Assembly: GCF_009727055.1 (NCBI RefSeq)
Contig: NC_052349.1
Span: forward strand, 90,475,996-90,539,995
Reading direction: 5' to 3'
DNA: 64,000 bases
Source of the DNA: Benincasa hispida
Taxonomy: Eukaryota > Streptophyta > Magnoliopsida > Cucurbitales > Cucurbitaceae
The position numbers were made by a program, and so were the translations under genes. Below are positions 18,882 to 31,500 of the stretch, piece after piece; position 1 is the stretch's first letter; every line of letters begins with the position of its first letter. Under the pieces are notes generated by a model. The model was not told the DNA's origin, did no database searches, and was given only the letters and a program-made list of their open reading frames with translations.

Positions 18882-21371
18882 ATGTCTAAAACCGTTCTCT
18901 CTCGTATCAAGCCCTTCCACAACTTCAAACCGGAATCATCTTCTTCTTGCTCCTTCCCTCTCAGATGCGACATCAAGAGGCTTGTTAATGATACCATTCA
19001 AATTCTCAAGTCCCACGAGAAGTGGGAACAATCCCTTCATACCCACTTCACTGAATCCGATATACCCGTCGTAGACGTTACCCATTTTGTTTTAGACCGA
19101 ATTGATGATGTAGTACTGGGTTTGAAGTTCTTCGATTGGGCGTCAAAGAATTCCCCCTCCGGTTCACTAAATGGGAGTGCCTATTCTTCGCTGTTAAAAC
19201 TTCTATCGAAGTTTAGAGTGTTTCCGGAGATTGAGTTCACACTCGAAGATATGAAAACTAAAGAAACCATCCCAACCCGTGAAGCGCTGAGTAATGTACT
19301 TTGCGCATATGCGGATGTTGGGTCGGTTGATAAAGCTCTTGAGGTCTATCATGGCGTCGTCAAGTTGCACAACAGTCTTCCAAGTATGTATGCTTGCAAT
19401 TCTTTGCTTAATTTGCTCGTTAAACACCGTAGGCTCGAAACTGCACACCAACTGTATGATGAAATGGTTTCTAGAGATAATGGTGATGACATTTGTATGG
19501 ATAATTATACTACTTGTATCATGGTGAGGGGCTTATGTTTGGAAGGTAGAATTGAGGATGGTAGGAAGCTGATTGAATCCAGATGGGGGAAAGGCTGTGT
19601 ACCCAACATTGTGTTTTACAATACTCTCATTGATGGATATTGCAAGAAGGGTGAGGTTGAAAGTGCGTATAAACTTTTTAAGGAATTGAAGATGAAAGGA
19701 TTTATACCTACTCTAGAAACTTTTGGTTCCCTGGTAAATGGTTTTTGCAAGGTGGGAATCTTTGAAGCTATTGATCTTCTTTTGGTGGAAATGAAAGAGA
19801 GGGGCTTGAGTGTTAACGTTCAGATTTATAATACCATTATTGATGCTCGATATAAGCTCGGTTACGACACTAAAGCAAAGGATACACTTAAAGAAATGAC
19901 TGAGAATTGCTGTACACCAGATCTTGTGACTTATAATACTCTAATAAACTATTTATGTAGCAGGGGGGAGGTTAAGGAAGCTGAGAAGCTCTTGGAACAA
20001 ACAATAAGGAGAGGATTGGCACCGGATAAGTTCGCTTATACTCCTCTTGTTCATGGCTACTATAAACAAGGGGAATATATTAGGGCCTCAGATTTGGTCA
20101 TCGAGATGTCAACAAGAGGGCATGAAGTTGATAGGGTTTCATATGGAGCTATAATCCATGGACTTGTTGTTGCAGGCGAAGTCGATATTGCATTGACAAT
20201 CCGGGACAGAATGATGGAACGAGGAGTCTTACCTGATGCCAATATCTACAATGTTTTGATGAATGGACTTTTCAAGAAAGGGAAGCTTTCCATGGCCAAG
20301 ATGATGCTTACAGAGATGCTTGACCAACATATAGCACCCGATGCATTTATTTATGCTACTTTAGTGGATGGGTTCATTAGGCATGGCAACCTTGATGAGG
20401 CAATGAAAATCTTTCAACTCACTATTGAAAAGGGTATAGACCCTGGTGTTGTGGGATATAACGTCATGATCAAAGGTTTCTCTAAATTCGGGATGATGAA
20501 CGATGCAATTTTATGCATTGATAGAATGAGGAGTGCACATCATGCTCCTGACGTATTTACTTTTTCCACCATAATTGATGGATACGTAAAACAACACGAC
20601 ATGTATGCTGTGCTGAAGGTCTTTGGATTGATGGTGAAGCAGAACTGCAAGCCTAATGTTATCACTTACACATCTTTGATCAATGGATATTGCCGAAAGG
20701 GAGAAATTAAGATGGCTGAAAAACATTTTAGCATGATGCAATCTCATGGGTTGGAGCCTAGTGTCGTCACATACAGTATACTTATACGAAGCTTTTGCAA
20801 AGAAGCTAAGCTCGGAAAAGCTGCATCATATTTTGAGCTAATGTTGATTAACAAATGCACTCCTAATGATGTTGTATTTCATTATCTAGTAAATGGGTTT
20901 ATAAATACAAATGCTGCTGCAGTTTCAAGAGGACCAAATAATCTACATGATAATTCCAGATCGATGTTTGAGGACTTCTTTTTTAGAATGATTGGTGATG
21001 GATGGACGCGAAAGGCTGCAGCTTACAATTGTATTCTCATTTGCCTTTGTCAGCATAGAATGGTTAAAACTGCCTTACAATTGCGCGATAAAATGCTGTC
21101 TTTGGGACTTTGTCCTGATGCTGTTTCTTTTGTTGCGTTAATACATGGCATTTGCTTGGAAGGAAAATCAAAAGAATGGAGGAACATTATTTCTTGTGAT
21201 TTGAATGAAGGAGAACTCCAAATTGCCTTGAAATACTCACTTGAACTAGATAAGTCTATAACTCAGGGAGGTATTTCTGAGGCTTCAGAAATTTTGCAGG
21301 CTATGATTAAGGGTTACGAGTCTCCTAATCAAGATTTGAACAATTTGAGGGAGCCACAAAGACAGATGTAA
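18882..21371 (+). CDS. P-class pentatricopeptide repeat protein (829 aa)
   Basis: Intronless gene for a P-class PPR protein, a sequence-specific organellar RNA-binding protein. The first ~45 residues are rich in Ser, Arg and Lys with few acidic residues, which fits a mitochondrial (or plastid) presequence. Degenerate repeats begin near residues 98, 133, 168 and 208. Thirteen repeats follow with exact 35-residue spacing: the Tyr/Phe at repeat position 4 falls at residues 246, 281, 316, 351, 386, 421, 456, 491, 526, 561, 596, 631 and 666. Two looser repeats centre on residues 715 and 750 after a 14-residue insertion. There is no E, DYW or SMR domain, so it is neither a DYW editing factor nor an SMR protein. 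From memory it resembles Arabidopsis At1g52620. It lies convergent with PPR gene 2. Confidence 0.93.
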   Translation: MSKTVLSRIKPFHNFKPESSSSCSFPLRCDIKRLVNDTIQILKSHEKWEQSLHTHFTESDIPVVDVTHFVLDRIDDVVLGLKFFDWASKNSPSGSLNGSAYSSLLKLLSKFRVFPEIEFTLEDMKTKETIPTREALSNVLCAYADVGSVDKALEVYHGVVKLHNSLPSMYACNSLLNLLVKHRRLETAHQLYDEMVSRDNGDDICMDNYTTCIMVRGLCLEGRIEDGRKLIESRWGKGCVPNIVFYNTLIDGYCKKGEVESAYKLFKELKMKGFIPTLETFGSLVNGFCKVGIFEAIDLLLVEMKERGLSVNVQIYNTIIDARYKLGYDTKAKDTLKEMTENCCTPDLVTYNTLINYLCSRGEVKEAEKLLEQTIRRGLAPDKFAYTPLVHGYYKQGEYIRASDLVIEMSTRGHEVDRVSYGAIIHGLVVAGEVDIALTIRDRMMERGVLPDANIYNVLMNGLFKKGKLSMAKMMLTEMLDQHIAPDAFIYATLVDGFIRHGNLDEAMKIFQLTIEKGIDPGVVGYNVMIKGFSKFGMMNDAILCIDRMRSAHHAPDVFTFSTIIDGYVKQHDMYAVLKVFGLMVKQNCKPNVITYTSLINGYCRKGEIKMAEKHFSMMQSHGLEPSVVTYSILIRSFCKEAKLGKAASYFELMLINKCTPNDVVFHYLVNGFINTNAAAVSRGPNNLHDNSRSMFEDFFFRMIGDGWTRKAAAYNCILICLCQHRMVKTALQLRDKMLSLGLCPDAVSFVALIHGICLEGKSKEWRNIISCDLNEGELQIALKYSLELDKSITQGGISEASEILQAMIKGYESPNQDLNNLREPQRQM

Positions 21372-22595
21372 GACTGTAATCACAAAAAGATAGTTAGCCA
21401 GATGGCTCAATCTGGACAACTGAGGGAAATTTGAACTACTTTGTGCTAGCTTTATCTGTGGGTTGGGTTTCAGCAGCGATGTAGCTCAGATAGTTGGCCA
21501 TTTTCACATCTTGGCTTATATATGTATATATATATTATGACAAACAGTCCGAAATTTTTTATTGATAGTATGAAATTACAAAAGGACAAATTGTCATGAG
21601 AGATAGTATTGCACTGTGTAGTAAGAGATGTAAGACTATAATCACAAAAAGATAGGGTGAGTTTACACCAAGTGAGAGCTGTATACAAAAGATGATAAAA
21701 AAAAAAAGAGTAAAATTCATCTCTATCTTCAAAGATCCAACTGTTTCGTTCATTTCAAATGAGCCATAAATAAGCTTTGATACTGAAGGTCCACAAGATC
21801 TCCCTTTTCTGCTTTGAAGGGGGCCAATAAGAAGCATATCATTGAGAGGGTCATTTAGGTACACCATAGTAGTTGAAGCACCGCAGGATTCTCTCCCAAA
21901 AGCCTAGAGTCTAGTGTGACCTTCTAAGAGGCTAGAAGCTCAAGCACTTCTGAGTTGTACATTGTACGTAAACTTTCTAAATTCGGGCTTATTTTGTTGG
22001 GTCATATCAGTTGCAAGACTGTTTCTAACATCTGGAACTCATATTGCAATGACTTAATTTTCATCTCCGGAGGATTTTTGAGTGAATGGAAGATATCTGA
22101 TTGACTCTCATGACTGCTTTCCTGGGAGGTTGCTATCTGATCAAAATCCAGATAATAGAGTTTGGTAAGCTGGAAACAAAGGAGAATTTTGTGTAAACTG
22201 TTTTCCAATTGAGTTCCTGGATTTTCAAGCAAAAGTAGACTTGTTAGTCACTTCCTCTCTCCAAATTGGAACGTTCTTGGTAAAAGGCATGGAGAAATTA
22301 TAAAACACATAATTATTCATTGTATTTTAAAAGGAGTATGGTGTAGAGTTCTGGATCTGCCCATACTCTCTTGGTGTTACCCCAGAAAGAGTGAAAAGAT
22401 TTTTCTACTGACTGACCACTGTTTATATAAACGGCCAGTATATTAGCATAAAATTGTAGCAAGTCGAGAACACATAAAGTTGCTGTGTCCTTGCGAGAAA
22501 CTGGATCATAAATAAATTACAAGAAGGCTGTATTTGGAAGATTGGTGCAACTTCTTCTTTTGTATACAAGATGCCTCTGGCTGACACTCTATTCT
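21372..22595. other. Spacer between the convergent PPR genes
   Basis: Holds the 3' UTRs of both PPR genes. Two minus-strand frames, 22002-22232 (76 aa) and 21559-21867 (102 aa), are less AT-biased than the other spacers, but I recognise no domain. They could be spliced 3' UTR of PPR gene 2, a small gene or a decayed exon. An (A)11 run occurs at about 21698 and a (TA)n run at about 21520. Confidence 0.5.
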
Positions 22596-24194
22596 TCAGT
22601 CACTTTCAAACTCTGTATCTTCATTTCTTGACATGCGGTGAACCTCATGGCATTTGCCACCACTCATCACATTTGCCAGCTCTTGTATGGAACAAGAAGT
22701 GCTTCTTCTCATCTTATCACCAAGAATCTCAACGTGATCCTTGAAGCCTATCCCCAGAAGTCGGTTCCTCAACAACTCAACAGTAGAAATATATGGAGGT
22801 ATTCCCTCATCAATCATCATTTCAAAGTACTTACATGCTTCTTCTAACTTCCATTTTTTCTTGCAGAAACCATGAATCATGACAGCATAAGTTGAAACAG
22901 AAGGGTAAAATCTTCTCTCTCCCATACTCTCCCACACTTCATTGGCTCTGTCAAATCTTCCCACCCTTACTAGCAATTTCAAAACCATATTGTAAGTATG
23001 TCTATCAGGAACACAATTGTCTCTATCCATTCTCTTTATCAAGTTAAGAGCACTATTGACCTCGCTATGATCACAATGATATGCTTGGATTGCATTGTAG
23101 GACCATGTATCTGGAGTAACTCCTTTCTCAATCATTTCATCCAAAAGTTGGTAGGCTTCTTCCACCTTTTGATCTTTACAAAGCTTCTTGATAACACAGT
23201 TATAAGTAAACACATTAGGTAAAAGGTTGTGTCTCTTCATTCTTTCTAGGACCCTATAAACCGTATGCAAATCATTCTCTTGACAACTTGAGCGGATGAA
23301 AATCGAATATGTACCAGCATCTGGGTCGACACCATTCGAACCCATCTCTTGAAACATCTTGTACGCTTCATCCCTTTTCCCAGCATTGCACAGAGCTTCC
23401 AAGAGACTATTGTAAGCAAGCACATCAATCAAACAACCTCGTTCCTGCATTTCATCAAACACCTTCTGAGCATTGTTTGAGTCACCCACATCGCCCCAAC
23501 CCCTCGTCAAAATACTGTAAGTTTTCACACTCGGATTAAACCCACTCTTAATTTTATCGAAAAACTGTTGGGCGTGAGCCACATGTTTCCTCTTACATAG
23601 AATATACAAGAGCTGATCAAGATCATCAACACCAGGCCTCATCCCGAACTCCACCATTCGATTGAAGGCCCGAATAGCATCTTGAGGCAAGTCAGCCCTG
23701 CTATAAGCTCTGAAAACAAGCCAGAAGAGTTCCTGGGTGATCAAAGAGCACCGAGTCTCCCTTATTTCTGTAAGAAAATCCCACAAAATAGCGAATTGCC
23801 CACTGCTTCCCAAGATGTCAACGAGAATGCGATAGCTGTCAGCGCTGGGTTCAAAACCCGGAATTCTTTTAGCCCAGAGGAAGAACCTGTGGGCGGAGAA
23901 TCCGATATTCTTGCACCTTTTGAGAACTTGCTCGACGAGGTCAGTGGATACATTGGAGGAGAAGGAGGAAAGGCTGAGGTCCAAGTCATGGTGAGGGCTT
24001 CTGCGATCGCTGAGGATGCGAGATATCTCACTGACGAGGAATGGAAGTGGTGAGTCTGATCCTGCGTGTGTCGCTGTAGCGGGAGAAGTGAATGGGCGTT
24101 GGTGAGCGAAAGGATTGGTTCTTAAGAGAAAGGAGAAGAGTGAAATGGAGATTTGGAATTTGGAGGAGAAGGCTCTAATGGCCATTGGGCCCAT
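22596..24194 (-). CDS. P-class PPR protein, mitochondrial type (532 aa)
   Basis: Intronless P-class PPR gene. The longest open frame begins with GTG at 24197, so the start is ATG 24194 or the in-frame ATG 24185 (M-A-I-R-A-F), which gives a cleaner presequence. Numbering from the GTG, residues 1-45 are Ser/Phe/Arg-rich, like a mitochondrial targeting peptide. Repeat-position-4 Tyr residues fall at 227, 262, 297, 332, 367, 402 and 437, exactly 35 apart, with degenerate repeats at about 122, 158 and 192. The tail is acidic (E-D-T-E-F-E-S-D). There are no E/DYW or SMR domains. From memory it is closely similar along its whole length to Arabidopsis At1g52640. The likely role is processing, stabilisation or splicing of an organellar RNA. 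It lies in tandem downstream of SEC11 on the same strand. Confidence 0.93.
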   Translation of the reverse strand: MGPMAIRAFSSKFQISISLFSFLLRTNPFAHQRPFTSPATATHAGSDSPLPFLVSEISRILSDRRSPHHDLDLSLSSFSSNVSTDLVEQVLKRCKNIGFSAHRFFLWAKRIPGFEPSADSYRILVDILGSSGQFAILWDFLTEIRETRCSLITQELFWLVFRAYSRADLPQDAIRAFNRMVEFGMRPGVDDLDQLLYILCKRKHVAHAQQFFDKIKSGFNPSVKTYSILTRGWGDVGDSNNAQKVFDEMQERGCLIDVLAYNSLLEALCNAGKRDEAYKMFQEMGSNGVDPDAGTYSIFIRSSCQENDLHTVYRVLERMKRHNLLPNVFTYNCVIKKLCKDQKVEEAYQLLDEMIEKGVTPDTWSYNAIQAYHCDHSEVNSALNLIKRMDRDNCVPDRHTYNMVLKLLVRVGRFDRANEVWESMGERRFYPSVSTYAVMIHGFCKKKWKLEEACKYFEMMIDEGIPPYISTVELLRNRLLGIGFKDHVEILGDKMRRSTSCSIQELANVMSGGKCHEVHRMSRNEDTEFESD

Positions 24195-25512
24195 CACAGA
24201 GCTTGGTTGCAGAGAACTGTCGTCGGCATTCTTCCTTGAAATTTGGAAATTGGAGGAGAAGGCTCTTCAGCACCGGTGGAAGAGTCTTCTGATGCTGAAG
24301 GAAATGCTCAATGTAATCAAAGCGACGAGCTCCAGCAAGTCGACACGCAGTGTCTTGTCTTCAAAAGCAATTCGATTCTCAATCACAAGCCGATGGTAGA
24401 GCATGTTGTAATTTTTAGTTGAGGTATTATTGTTTATTAAATGTTTTAATTTTGCCTTTAAAAAATAATAATGTAATTTTTATTCTCAATCTATTTTTTT
24501 ATAATTCATCCACTAATTTTAACCAAAAAAGCTTCTTAATCTCAATAAAACTTACCAATGCACAAATCTGAATAACTTGGTCAACCAAAATTAATGAATT
24601 TCAACTAAAATTTTAGTTCTAATGCTCTTTCTTTCTTTCTTTTTTCCTTTAATTTTATCCATTTCAATGGTTAAAATTGTAACACTTTTTAAAGTTTATA
24701 TTAATATGAGTTGATTGAAAGTTTATGGTTAAAATTGATATAACTTGACAAAGTTTATTGGTCAAAATTGATTTTTTCCTATATATTATTTCTATTTGGT
24801 TTATTTTTAATATTCTATCTTTTATAGCCAATTCAATCTTCTAAGATACAAAACCAAAAAATATCATATCTACTTAGCTAGATGAATTTGATTAGTATTT
24901 GATTAATTTTCCATTAGATTAATGGTTGATTTTATTATTTTCATTAGTACAACAAATAGGAGTATTAATGTCAATTACCATTAAACTATACTCTCCATAT
25001 TTTAACAATAGTTGATTTTATTGATTCAAATGGTTTCTATAAGCAAATTCATTCGATTAATATTATTTGAATTTGTTTATTTTTCACGAAAAGAAAATGA
25101 CAGGAACCAGAATTCAGTCCCTGAATTCTTAATACAACAACCTGCTTGAACAAATCTGATTTCCCCATCTCAAGTAACCAAACACATCCTCCAAAATCCT
25201 TTGTAATTCTCATTCTAATTCTAGTTCTAGTTTCAATTCTGTCAAACAAAATCCAAGTGGTCATAGTTGGCAAGACGTGCTCATCAAATCAATAGAGAAT
25301 GGTAAAAACCGAACCGAGTTTCCGATACAATTCTAGTCCTAGTTTTCCATGAGAAATACTCGATAATCAAATGTAGGGGTATCGTAAACAAAAACAGGAC
25401 TAAGAGAGGTTAAAGGGCTAACAAAAGAAAAGTTGGAGGTCCAATATACAAAGGACAGTACTTTGGAAATCTTTCTGTATTACGTACTCTTCTTTGCTAC
25501 TTTGGTTTGCTC
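24195..25512. other. Spacer between PPR gene 2 and SEC11
   Basis: Holds the promoter and 5' UTR of PPR gene 2 (minus strand, above 24194) and the 3' UTR of SEC11. A motif in the PPR gene 2 N-terminal coding region (about 24145-24173, 'tttggaatttggaggagaag') recurs imperfectly at about 24239-24268, which hints at a small local duplication in the 5' UTR. The stretch 24400-25050 is very AT-rich. No other gene is seen. Confidence 0.5.
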
Positions 25513-28500
25513 TTAGTCCTTTGAAGTTATGACAAGAAGCCCCAACGCTCCGATGAGAATATACTGCAAACAAGAAACAAAATGAAAATTATTTCCAACT
25601 CTTATATTATACCAAACATATGCATGATCGTTGAAAATTTGTATCCAGTGAAGAACATCCCGTATATGTGAAAGAGTAAAGTTTTCAACCCATAAGCTTG
25701 AACCCAGGACCATTGGAGGGTAAATCCAAAGTCCAAACATTCATGCTCGGGCGCCTGGTGGCCAAAATGCCGAGTTTCAAAATTCTTTTCAAACATGGAA
25801 ATGCATATGATCATGTGAAACCACAAAACTACTGGGAGGAAGTAGTCAGATATGATCTACAAACCTTGATAATCGGCTTCTCGGTCATAATAATAGTCAC
25901 CCAGCCAACATAAGGTAAAAATCTGAAGAAGACAACACATGCATTAGCATAAATGTACCTACCTATCCCTACCCTTGAATGGCATCAATAAATGAATCCA
26001 ATGAGACAACAAGTTTATAGTGCTCACCCAACAGCTCTTCCCATGATATGATGCCGCTGAAGCCAAAGCTGACCTTGAGCATACAAAAGCCTATCATCCC
26101 CATAGTTATTATCCCCTAATAGAAAATATAAGAAAGGGTGAGTACTTTAAGGTAACAGGAATTTATCAGATTTATGAAACTTTGAGCATGCATATTTGAA
26201 ATTGTGAATCATAAAAGAATAAGGTCAGCTTCATACTTTTATTTTTCCTTATAAAAGGACAATGCATATGTTCAAAAGTTTGCATAATAGAGCATACTAT
26301 AAACTACACTATTTATTCTAATTTTAAGAGCAGGCACCTTTGGTAAGAACATCAACTTCTCCTGTATCCGGTCGCTCATGAACCTGAGAAAACAATTAGA
26401 TTATGGGTAAACAAAGCAGAGACTAGATTACTAATTAATAAGGTTTAACCAAATAAAAGGGCATACAGTTAATCCAAACAAAAGCTTGAAATAATGTCTG
26501 GCAGCAGGTATATGTTTACAGTTGAGATAAGAAAAAGAAAAGAAATATGAAATTTCACAGACAAGGATGCAAAGAACATAACATATGTTCCTTGTTACAA
26601 AGTTTAGTTTATTAATCTGCAAAGTGCCAGATGACTATTTGTTATTATTTTAACTTCTACACTTTTAGATAGAAATGTCATTCATATTCCCAATCGCCAA
26701 AAACTGTAGATAAATATAATAGAACATAATGCTATCCCAAATAACTAACATAAAATACTCGAATATACGTGCAACACATATCGTTGATTGATTAAATGTG
26801 AAGACAGGGTACTGAAAAATGATGACCAGTTCCGAATAGTACATAAGTGACAAGATCATCTTTAAAAGAGGCTTACCTTAATTACACGATGAACAATTGG
26901 AATTTCACGACCCTACAAATGATAAACAAGAGTATAATCTTTTCAGAAAAATGTTAGCAACAAAAGTGAAACAATAAGAAAATAAAATATACGCAGATTT
27001 CAAATATAATCACAAGAAGTATACCCCTTCAAAGCACTGCACTTACATCAACATTAAAAACAACAATCTCTCCTGCACGGATAGGATCCTTACTCATGTG
27101 TAAGAATAAGATATCCCCCTGCATCAGATATGAATGATGAAAGTTAGATAATGAAATCAAACTTTAACTGGTAAAGCTAAAATGCAGCCATGTTATAATA
27201 ATCATTTCATCTTTTCATTTCACCAGAGATTAAACAACTGGTAGTTTAGAATAATAAGACAACTTGATAAACTTAAGGATGCCAAGGAGTCTTAAAAATG
27301 TTACAAAACCACCAAAGGATGACAGTGATAGACCCCCCATATTTAGAAAATATGAAAGGAGAATTAACAGAAAGAATAGGAAGGGGGTACAAATGTAAAT
27401 GAGGGAGAGAATAAAAGTAGTTAGAGATGGGACCACTAGGGGAGGAGGAAGAAATCTGTTATTAATCTGTTATTTGAGGGTGACTGATTTAGTATAAAAA
27501 TATGAGGTTGGGGGAGGGATGGATATCGGATTTTCATTCTAAGCTGTAAGGGGAGGAGGTCTCGGCTTCCTAGCTATTTTGAGCCAAAACAGTGAATACA
27601 TAACCGAGTTTCAATCAATTTGGTATCAAAGTCGTTCGTTCTTGGGAAGGGTATGGTGAAGAAGATGGAAGCAAGATTATCAGCTGTGGAAGAACAACTC
27701 ACCTTACTACAAGTAGGAATGGAAAATAGGATGGATCAGCGGTTTGGGGAGATGCAACAAATCACTGAGAGCATGATGACAGCAAAGATCGAAGCCTTGG
27801 GAGAAACTCTGGAGCAGAAAATGATCCGTGCACTGGAAGTATGGTCGAAGAAATCGGAAATACTCAAGGAAGGGGAATCAGGGTCATCGGAGAAAACGGT
27901 GACAGACAGAGGGAAACAGCCGGCGAGGGAGGATGTCGGCGAGAGAAGAGAAGCGTTGTTGTTCGACATGAAGTTGCCAAAACTGGAAATTCCGATATTC
28001 AAAGGGGAAATAGGAGAAGATCCAATGGGTTGGTTTCACAGAGTAGAAAGGTATTTCGTAGTTAATCGTTTATCGGAGAAGGATAAAATCGAAGCCGCGA
28101 TTCTGTGTTTGGAAGGTGAAGCGTTAGAATGGCATCAATGAGAGGAAGAGAGAACACCAATGAATACCTGGGCAAAGTTTAAGGAGCAGCTCTTGCTGCG
28201 CTTCCTACCGGTCAAAGAAGATCGGAGAGCCCAGTTCCTTACTCTGAAGCAGGACGGCAGCGTTCGTGCATACCGGCGGCGATTCGAGCAGCTTTCGGGA
28301 CCATTGAAGGACCTTTCAGACGAAATGTTGGAAAGTAAGTTTGTTAGTGGGCTGAAGAATGATATCCAAATCGAGATGAGAATGTTTAAGTTAATTGGGC
28401 TGAAGGAGAAAATGAGGATGGCCTAGATCATCGAAGACACGGAGGAAGCCCGAAGGAAGAAATGCGGCAAAGGCAGCCCAAATCCATCGAAGTCTACAGG

Positions 28501-31500
28501 GGCGTCTTCGAACTCGGGGCTCAATACAACCACGGGTCAACCCAACCCTACCCCGAACCAAAACACACAATCGATTGCCCAAACAGTTTCTCTCAACCCG
28601 ACCCACGTGGGAGGTACACCTTCTAACTCAATCACACTAAAAGACGTAAATGGGAGATCATTCACGGCCGGTGCATTCAAATGGTTGTCCGACAGCGAAA
28701 TGCAGAATCGGAGGGACAATGGGCTATGCTATCGATGTGAAGAAAAATATACGCCGGGGCACCGATGCAAAAGAAAGGAATTGAGTATCCTGTTGTACCA
28801 CGATGAGGAAGAAGGAACAGACGAAGCAGAGAAAAAGTCAGGCAAAGTTGAAGCTCCAGCGACCACTACGCTGGAATCGATGGTGATGGAGACTACCGAT
28901 CACGAGGCGGCAGAACTCTCCCTCAACTTGCTGGCGGGAATTGACTCGCCCCGAACAATTAAGGTTAGAGGAGCTATCGGGGACAGGGATGTGGTCGTTC
29001 TCATCGATAGCAGAGCATCCCACAATTTCATCGATAAAGAGCTAGTGTCGACCCTGAAATTACCACAGACGCCCACGACAAGCTACGGGATCATGTTGGG
29101 GACAAGAACTTCAGTGAGGACAACGGGTATCTGTAAAGGGGTAACTCTTAATCTCCCTAACCTCACTATTATCAATGACTTGTTCCCTTTACCTCTGGGC
29201 AGCGCTGATGTGGTGTTGGGAGTACAATGGCTAATGACTTTAGGACGGGTTGAGTGTGATTGGGGAACGTCGGAGATGGAGTTTCAAATCAAAGATTGGC
29301 GGGTGAACTTGAAGGGGGACCACAGTCTGATGAAAGCCCAAATCTCGCTGAAATCGATGATGAAACTGGTCAGAGAAGAGGGCCAAGTTATATTACTCGA
29401 GTTGAATTCTCTTTTGAGCACTGAGAGGGAGGACGGAGGCCGATTGAAGGAAGAACACCGAGCAGAAATCCAAGAAATTCTAAGAAAGTACCAATCAATC
29501 TTTCAATCAGTAGAGGGACTACATCCAATGCGACACCATAAGCATCATATTGAGCTCAAGTCGGGGGCAGGACCGGTGAATGTCAGGCTGTATAGGTATC
29601 TATTGAAATAGAAGAAAAGAAGACGACACAAGGAGTTTACGTGGAAAACCCTAATTCAGGAAAGAAAAACCACGGTAAAAAAGGACTTATTATTTAATGT
29701 CATACGTACAATAGACCCAACCTCAGATATAAATAGAATGAGGTGAAACCCTAATTTAGCAAATATAGCATAAATTACAAAAATGCCCTTAGGGCTAATT
29801 CAACGTATTTCAACACTCCCCCTCAAGTTGAGGCATAGATATCGGCAAGACCCAACTTGCTAATACAAGCTTCAAACGTCTATCTCAATAACCCTTTCGT
29901 AAAAACATCTGCAATCTGTTGGACTGAAGGTACATAGGGAATATAAATAGCTCTGCGGTCTAACTTTTCTTTAATAAAGTGCCTGTCAATTTCCACATGT
30001 TTGGTTCTATCATGTTGCACGGGATTATTCGCAATACTGATGGCAGTCTTATTATCACAATACAGCTTCATGGGCCCCAGACTACTCTCGTGAAGATCAG
30101 ATAAAACTTTCTGCAACCAGATTTCTTCACACACTCCTAGATTCATAGCTCTATACTCTGCCTCAACACTACTTCTAGCCACTACACCCTGTTTTTTACT
30201 CTGCCAAGTTACCAAATTTCCCCATACAAAGGTACAGTACCCTGAGGTTGACCTTCTATCAGTCACAGATCCGGCCCAATCTGAGTCAGTATATGCCTCG
30301 ATGCTTAGTGTGATGTTTCCTGAACACCAAGCCCTTCTCAAGGGTGGACTTCAGGTATCTCAAAATTCGAGTCACAGCTTCCATGTGCTCCTCATATGGA
30401 CTCTGCATGAACTGACTTACTACATTCACAGCATAGGAGATGTCGGGCCTAGTATGAGACAAGTAAATCATTTTTCCTACTAAGCGTTGATACCTCTCCT
30501 TATTCACAGGAACTCCATCCGAAATACTTTTCAGTTTGCTATTGACCTCAATAGGAGTGTCAATAGGTTTGCATCCAGTCATTCCTGTTTCCTTTAACAA
30601 GTCCAGAGTGTACTTCCGCTGAGATACAGATATTCCTGCTTTTGATCTTGCCACTTCCATCCCTAGAAAACACCTTAAACTACCAAGATCCTTGATTTCA
30701 AATTCATCTGCCATCCTTTGTTTTAGCTTAGCAATTTCTGCCGTGTCATCCCCTGATAGGATGATGTCATCAACATACACTACCAACACAGTAATCTTTC
30801 CTAAGGGTGATTTTTTGGTAAACAAGGTATGATCAGAATGCCCCTGAACAAACCCTTGGGACTTAACAAACACGGTGAACCTGTTCAAACCATGCCCTAG
30901 GGGACTGCTTCAACCCATATAAGACTTCCGAGTTTGCAAACATGATTCCCAAACTTAGCTTCGAAACCTGGAGGTGGACTCATATAAAACTTCCTCTTTC
31001 AACTCACCATTTAGGAAGGCGTTCTTTACATCTAGTTAATGTAGGGGCCAATCTTTATTTACGGCGACAGCCAGAAGAACACGAATCGTGTTTAAACTTA
31101 GCCACTGGGGAAAAAAGTTTCCGAATAATCAATCCCATACGTCTGAGTGAACCCTTTAGCAACTAATCTGGCTTTATACCTCTCGAGTGTTCCGTCGACT
31201 TATACTTCACTGTGAACACCCATTTGCAACTAATGTTTTTTGACCTCTAGGGAGAGCTACTAAACTCCCAAGTCTTATTTGCCTCAAGAGCTTCATTTCC
31301 TCCATTACTGCTACTTTCCACTCGGGAACTTCCATTGGTCGCATGTACACTGGTAGTATTGCTAGAGCATCCAGCTGAGTAGAAAAAGCCTTTAAAACCA
31401 GGAGATAATTTACTATAGGTCAAAAAACTATGCAAAGGTATTTTTACATGACCTGGTTCCCTTTCTCAAAGCAATTGGCATATCCATAGTGGTATCATAA

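Noticed and set aside
23682..24053. Plus-strand frame of 123 codons
   Set aside because: Antisense shadow of the PPR gene 2 N-terminal half; the minus-strand frame carries the PPR repeats.
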